From positions 186,001 through 250,000 of the forward strand of contig JAJKFH010003106.1 in the NCBI GenBank assembly GCA_023333565.1: 64,000 bases of DNA. The letters are read 5' to 3'. Below are positions 59,373-64,000 of this stretch, piece after piece. The notes under the pieces are model-generated. The model made no database searches. It saw nothing but the letters and a program-made list of their open reading frames with translations, and was not told the origin of the DNA. The position numbers and the translations under genes are program-made. Numbering within the stretch: position 1 is the stretch's first letter; each line of letters starts with the position of its first letter. This stretch comes from Puffinus mauretanicus (Eukaryota; Chordata; Aves; Procellariiformes; Procellariidae).

Positions 59373-62300
59373 AAATAGTTTTGAGGCTATGTTGGTAGAC
59401 TTGCTGTTGTGGTGTGACTTTTCATAGCAAGAGTATGCATTTGTCTTTTGAAAGATACAACAGATCATTGCTCCTATTTTTGCAGTACAATTACAGATTA
59501 TTTTATGAGAATCTCAGGAGTTGGGAGGGACTGGAGAAATGCAGCCAACTACTTCTGATGATATTCATTACCTTTAGTAATGATTATTCACTGTGCTAAA
59601 TCTTTAAGGAAGCAAAACAATAAATAATCTTTTCTGTTCTTTAAAATATGTGAAGCTGCTATTAGTTATTAAACAGCAGTTAAAGAGCTGTTAGAATATT
59701 TTGACAGTGTAGCAGCAAGGGGGAAACCAATTGGAAAATAATCATGAGGCTGAATGAGCAGCTAAAGATGTTGTGCCTATCATGAATGACAGGTGATGGT
59801 TAAAGAAGTTTTATGATTTGTCTGTGTTTAGAAAAAAGTGCCTACACAAAGAATAGAAAAATACAGAAAGGCCTGTGCAAGAAATACATTGAGCATAGAT
59901 TTTAAGGACAACAGGACACAACTTACCATGTAGTAGCTGCTACACTAAAAGAAGAGGTATCAGGTACCCCCTGCGGTGGCCGGTCTTTTTACATCTGTAG
60001 CAAGTGCCCACATGACAGCAGGACACCTTCAGGATGAGAGTATGAATTAACAGTTCTGCATGGCAATAGTAAATAGATAGTTTTACTATATATTTCTATA
60101 GTAAACAGATAATTTACGTAAAGGTAAATATCCCTGGCTGGTGTATTCTTCTGTTTTTTCTAACTGATTTGTATGTACACCTCAGCAAATATTTAAGTAG
60201 TTTGGAGGAATGCCTCATCGGCAGGGTTAATGTTTGGAGCTTGCCTGTGTTTCTCTCCCCCCTGTCCATTCTATGCATACAAAAGCCTTACGATATGCTG
60301 AGGCAGAAAATTCTCTGCCTCATCCCCTCCTAATCTCCCATTACTGGATCTGAAAAAATTACACTTCCTATAATCACGCGATGAAGGAGACAGCCTGTGC
60401 ATCAGCTCTCCTGTGCAGCTCAGAATTTGTTCTTTACGGACAAGTCAATTAGCTAACCTAAACAGAGCAACTATCTGATACCTAATTTATTCTGTGTTGA
60501 ACCAGGCATTAACAAACTTTAAAAAAAAATTATAGATTTTGTAAATCTCTTGCACTATATTTTGAGGTTGTAGGAAAAGAGTATGGATTCTTTCCCCTTA
60601 GTCTGAAACTTGTTCCTTTGCACTTTGCAGTGCACATTTCTTCCTAAGCAGATTATATTTAAAAGAAACTTTAAATATTTTTCTAGCTAAAGAGATATCT
60701 TTTGGATTACAGGGGAAAAAAAGAAAACAAAAAGTATGACATACATCTATCATAAATAACATGTATTTCCGTTATTCTTTTCCTGTCCTCTCTACAACCC
60801 TCAGTCTCTGATGAGCAGAACATGAAAATTCCATCACGTTAAAATTAGAAATGAACTTTTGAACCTTCAATGCTGAAAACTAATAAAACAGCACTGTCCT
60901 CTTTGGATGATGCAATAAATGATATAATGCTAGTAAGAAGAGATTGTATTGCAGAGTGATTTTCAGTTAGAAGGATTGCACTGCACCACCAAACACTGTA
61001 GTTAGAGTAATCCTATTAAGAAGAAGTGGAAGTATGAATGGAGACATTTGTTAAGCCAATATACACACAGGAAGATGAAATAGCACAGTATTGGTTTCAC
61101 AGTGTAGCCTTATTTTGTTTTTAATCATGCTGTTACCTTTCCAGAATATAACCAATTTTTTTTCTAATATGGTAACTAGAATTCTGTTCCCCTATAATAA
61201 CTTCGCAATATTTTTCTGTGTAAAAGTTAAGTGTATGGTATTATATAAAGAGTATAATCTCATAAGTAATTATTTGCTTAGTCTATCAGTTTGTAGCTGA
61301 AAGGAACTGAAGCTTTTTTTAATTTATTTTTTTCCGTAAGGCTATGTGATGACCTATATTTTTCCATAGAAGTTGCTCAACTGGAAAGTTCTGTTGATTA
61401 ATTTTATTCTGTATCTGTCCAGGCCTATTCCAGATTGACAGAACATAAAAAGTGAGCATCTTTCTCAGCCTTCTAAAATGAACCACGATGTCAAACATCA
61501 GTTTTGATTTGTAGGAAATCATTATTATCTTCCTGTTAATAAAGTGTAGGGTCTTCTGCTGATGAGTTACTAGCATGACCACTTCTGGTCTTCATGCAAG
61601 CAATATATTCTTTGATGTTTCATTGCTATTTTGTTCTTGGTTATTAATGAAGGCCATTCATTCAACCCTTCTACTGTTTTTTCTAATGCTTTTCTTTCTC
61701 CCTCTTTGCCCCTCCCATGCACACACTTCTCTTTCCATTTAATTCTTTCAAATCATTGTATCTTTCTTATATACTTACATGTATTATAGGCAAGATATGT
61801 TTGCAGGTTTCTTTTGTTTTTGACTAATTTTTATGAAAGTTGTTACAAGTCATTACAAACGTAAACTGCTCATTTAGCAATTCCCAGAGGTAAATATGGG
61901 AAAGTAGGGATTTTCTGGTCTTTAGAATTTAGGCGCTCAGTCTCTTAAATCATGCTTAAAAGAGGTGGAAATAAATGAAGTCTTTCTCCATAGCAAATGA
62001 CACCCTCTATCTTAAGTTGAATAATCTTGGGGACAGATTCTTGCTAAGTCAACCTTGTACCTTGTACCTATGCCTTGTTTTACCCTGTTTTAGACACATT
62101 ATCTCCAAGAATTTTTACAGAAATTACTAAAAAAAGCCAATAAGGAATTAGGAAATTAAATTATGATGATGGGTTGTGGCGGGGGGGAGGTAGTTCTCCG
62201 TAGACAAAGAATGATCTCAAGAGTGGATTGTTATTGCAACAGATCGGAATATAAGGTGCAGTCACAAAGATTTAACCTGAGAACTGCTTGGGACTAAGTT

Positions 62301-62680
62301 GTTAAAGTATGTAGAAAATCTTTGATTTTTAAAGTGAAGTTTTTCAAATATATATTTTGAAAGTTTATCTTCTCCTAAAATATTGGTTGGAAATTATTTT
62401 AGTGAGTTTATTTTTAACATACATTGTACATAACCCATCATTAACTCTTCTCTTAGAGTGTCTACTTGTTTGTGACAACTCCGTTATAAGTTATTGTGGA
62501 AGGAAGTCTATGTTCATCTGTTGCTAATAGCAACAACCGCCCACTTCTAATAAATTGGCTAATAGTTTTCTTTTAGGTTATCTGATGTTCAAAAATTTAT
62601 TTCCCACTGACTGCAGATATTCTCGTGCATGCAAACCCCTTTAGTTTGGGGTTTTTTGTTTGTTTGTTTTTTAGAAAAAG
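59373..62680. other. AT-rich single-copy DNA, nothing recognised
   Basis: No gene-like frame. Short frames at 61091-61300 and 61319-61582 lie in AT-rich DNA and lack domains. A GTTT/T-rich run (62652-62674) directly precedes the next CR1. Confidence 0.55.
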
Positions 62681-63758
62681 CTACCGATGTCATCTGGACC
62701 TCTGTAAGGCCTTTGATACGATCCCCCGCAGCATCCTTCTCTTTAAACTGGAGAGAGATGGATTTCATGGGTGGACAGTCCAGTGGATGAGGAATTGGTT
62801 GGATGGTTGCATCCAGAGGGTAGTGGTCAACGTCTCAATGTCCAGGTGGAGATCAGTGACAAGTGGTGTCCTGCAGGGGTCTGTATTGGGACCGGTACTG
62901 TTTAATATCTTCATCAATGACATAGACAGTGGGATCGAGTGCACCCTCAGCAAGTTTGCAGACGACACCAAGCTGAGTGGTGCGGTCGACACATCTGAGG
63001 GACGGGATGCCATCCAGAGGGACCTGGACAAGCTCAGGAAGTGCGCCCGTGTGAACCTGATGAGGTTCAACAAGGCCAAGTGCAAGGTCCTGCACCTGGG
63101 TCAGGCAACCCCCGATATCAATACAGGCTGCGGGATGAAGGGCTTGAGAGCAGCCCTGCCGAGAAGGACTTGGGGGTACTGGTGGATGAAAAGCTGGACA
63201 TGAGCCGACAATGTGCGCTCGCAGTCCAGAAGGCCAACTGTATCCTGGGCTGCATCAAAAGAAGCGTGGCCAGCAGGTCGAGGGAGGTGATTGTGCCCCT
63301 CTACTCTGCTCTGGTGAGATCTCACCTGGAGTAGTGTGTCCAGCTCTGGAGCCCTCAGCGCAAGAAAGACACAGACCTGTTGGAGCGAGTCCAGAGGAGG
63401 GCCACAAAAATGATTCAGGGGGATGGAATGCCTCTCCTATGAAGAAAGGCTGAGAGAGTTGGGGTTCTTCAGCCTGGAGAAGAGAAGACTCCAGGGAGAC
63501 CTTATTGTAGCCTTTCAGTACTTAAAGGGGGCTTGTAAGAAAGATGGTGGCAAACTTCTTAGCAAGGCCTATTGCGACAGGACAAGGGGGAATGGTTTTA
63601 AACGAAAAGAGGGTAGATTTAGCCTAGATATAAGGAAGAAATTTTTTACAGTGAGGGTGGTGAAACACTGGAACAGGTTGCCCAGAGAGGTGGTAGATGC
63701 CCCATCCGTGACAATGTTCAAGGTCAGATTGGACAGGGCTCTGAGCAACCTGATATAG
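62681..63758 (+). pseudogene. CR1 ORF2 remnant: RT core and C-terminus
   Basis: The RT palm region is present with [15 protein letters not shown] and catalytic FADD at 62955-62966, followed by the [14 protein letters not shown] motif. A frameshift near 63110-63130, a stop (TAG) near 63333 and a further frameshift near 63420 break it. The C-terminal block ([20 protein letters not shown] region) is open to the stop at 63756-63758. The endonuclease and N-terminal RT are missing. Inactive as it stands. Confidence 0.92.
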
Positions 63759-63846
63759 TTGTAGATGTCCCTGTCTACAGCAGGGTGGTTGGACTAGATG
63801 ACCTTTAAAGGTCCTTTCTAATCCAAACTATTCTATGATTCTATGA
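62681..63846 (+). mobile_element. CR1 LINE, 5'-truncated, with RT domain
   Basis: About 1.17 kb of CR1: it starts within the RT at an [12 protein letters not shown] motif and ends in ATTCTATGATTCTATGA. The 3' UTR (63759-63846) has GGTTGGACTAGATGACC, the same group as the fragment at 57750-58139. A T/GTTT-rich run lies immediately before its 5' edge. No target duplication is seen. Confidence 0.94.
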
Positions 63847-64000
63847 ACTTCAGTATTCATGAAAATCTTGCTTAGAGGAGGGGCCAGTCAGAAATAGTGC
63901 CAGTGTTACGGAAAATCAACGTGTATTTTTGAAGTCTGTAATCAAAAGTAATTTTCAAACATTTCCCATAAATACTCATTTACAAAGTCAATGATGGTTC
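63847..64000. other. Single-copy DNA to window end
   Basis: A short AT-rich flank after the CR1 tail. Nothing recognisable. Confidence 0.6.

Overview
The window looks like bird nuclear DNA, probably from a neognath outside the chicken lineage. The evidence is six CR1 LINE copies, most ending in the CR1-type 3' tail of ATTCTATG units, four LTRs of one endogenous retrovirus (ERV) family, and a long AT-rich single-copy background. No host protein-coding gene, rRNA or tRNA can be identified with confidence. This is probably a gene desert or the inside of a very large intron. The organism assignment is an inference from repeat types, not from a gene match.

Layout: 1-8.3 kb is AT-rich single-copy DNA with a striking polypurine tract at 3397-3768 (18 perfect AAGGG units), a small GC-rich open frame at 6426-6716 that could be an exon or retrocopy fragment, and a reversed CR1 3' end at 6736-6970. 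A solo LTR sits at 8328-8877. A CR1 fragment lies at 14151-14652, a second solo LTR (opposite orientation) at 22850-23408, and a reversed CR1 end at 28953-29101. From 29 to 45 kb there is only AT-rich DNA with a few microsatellites and possible conserved non-coding blocks.

The richest part is 45046-51506. It holds the 5' portion of an ERV on the minus strand: 5' LTR (50992-51506), a primer-binding site matching tRNA-Lys, a long gag-like frame, then protease and reverse transcriptase. A 5'-truncated CR1 (45393-47377, plus strand) is inserted in pol. The pol frame resumes in register on the far side of the CR1, and the ERV then ends abruptly in the connection/RNase H region. The rest of RNase H, integrase and the 3' LTR are missing. 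The gag-like protein is unusual: it starts with several predicted membrane segments, then ten threonine-rich decapeptide repeats, a basic and an acidic patch, and a Gag-like region with no zinc knuckle. Gag and pol share one frame and are separated by one amber codon. The LTR signals (TG...CA ends, 5-bp target duplications, Lys primer site) and RT motifs fit a class III (ERV-L/spuma-related) element.

From 51.5 to 64 kb there is more single-copy DNA, a CR1 fragment (57750-58139), a third solo LTR (58780-59367) with a long TAA microsatellite, and a larger CR1 with an RT domain (62681-63846). The ERV and CR1 genes are decayed parasitic sequences. The LTRs still carry recognisable CCAAT/CRE/TATA/poly(A) signals, so they are the best candidates for regulatory activity in the window.
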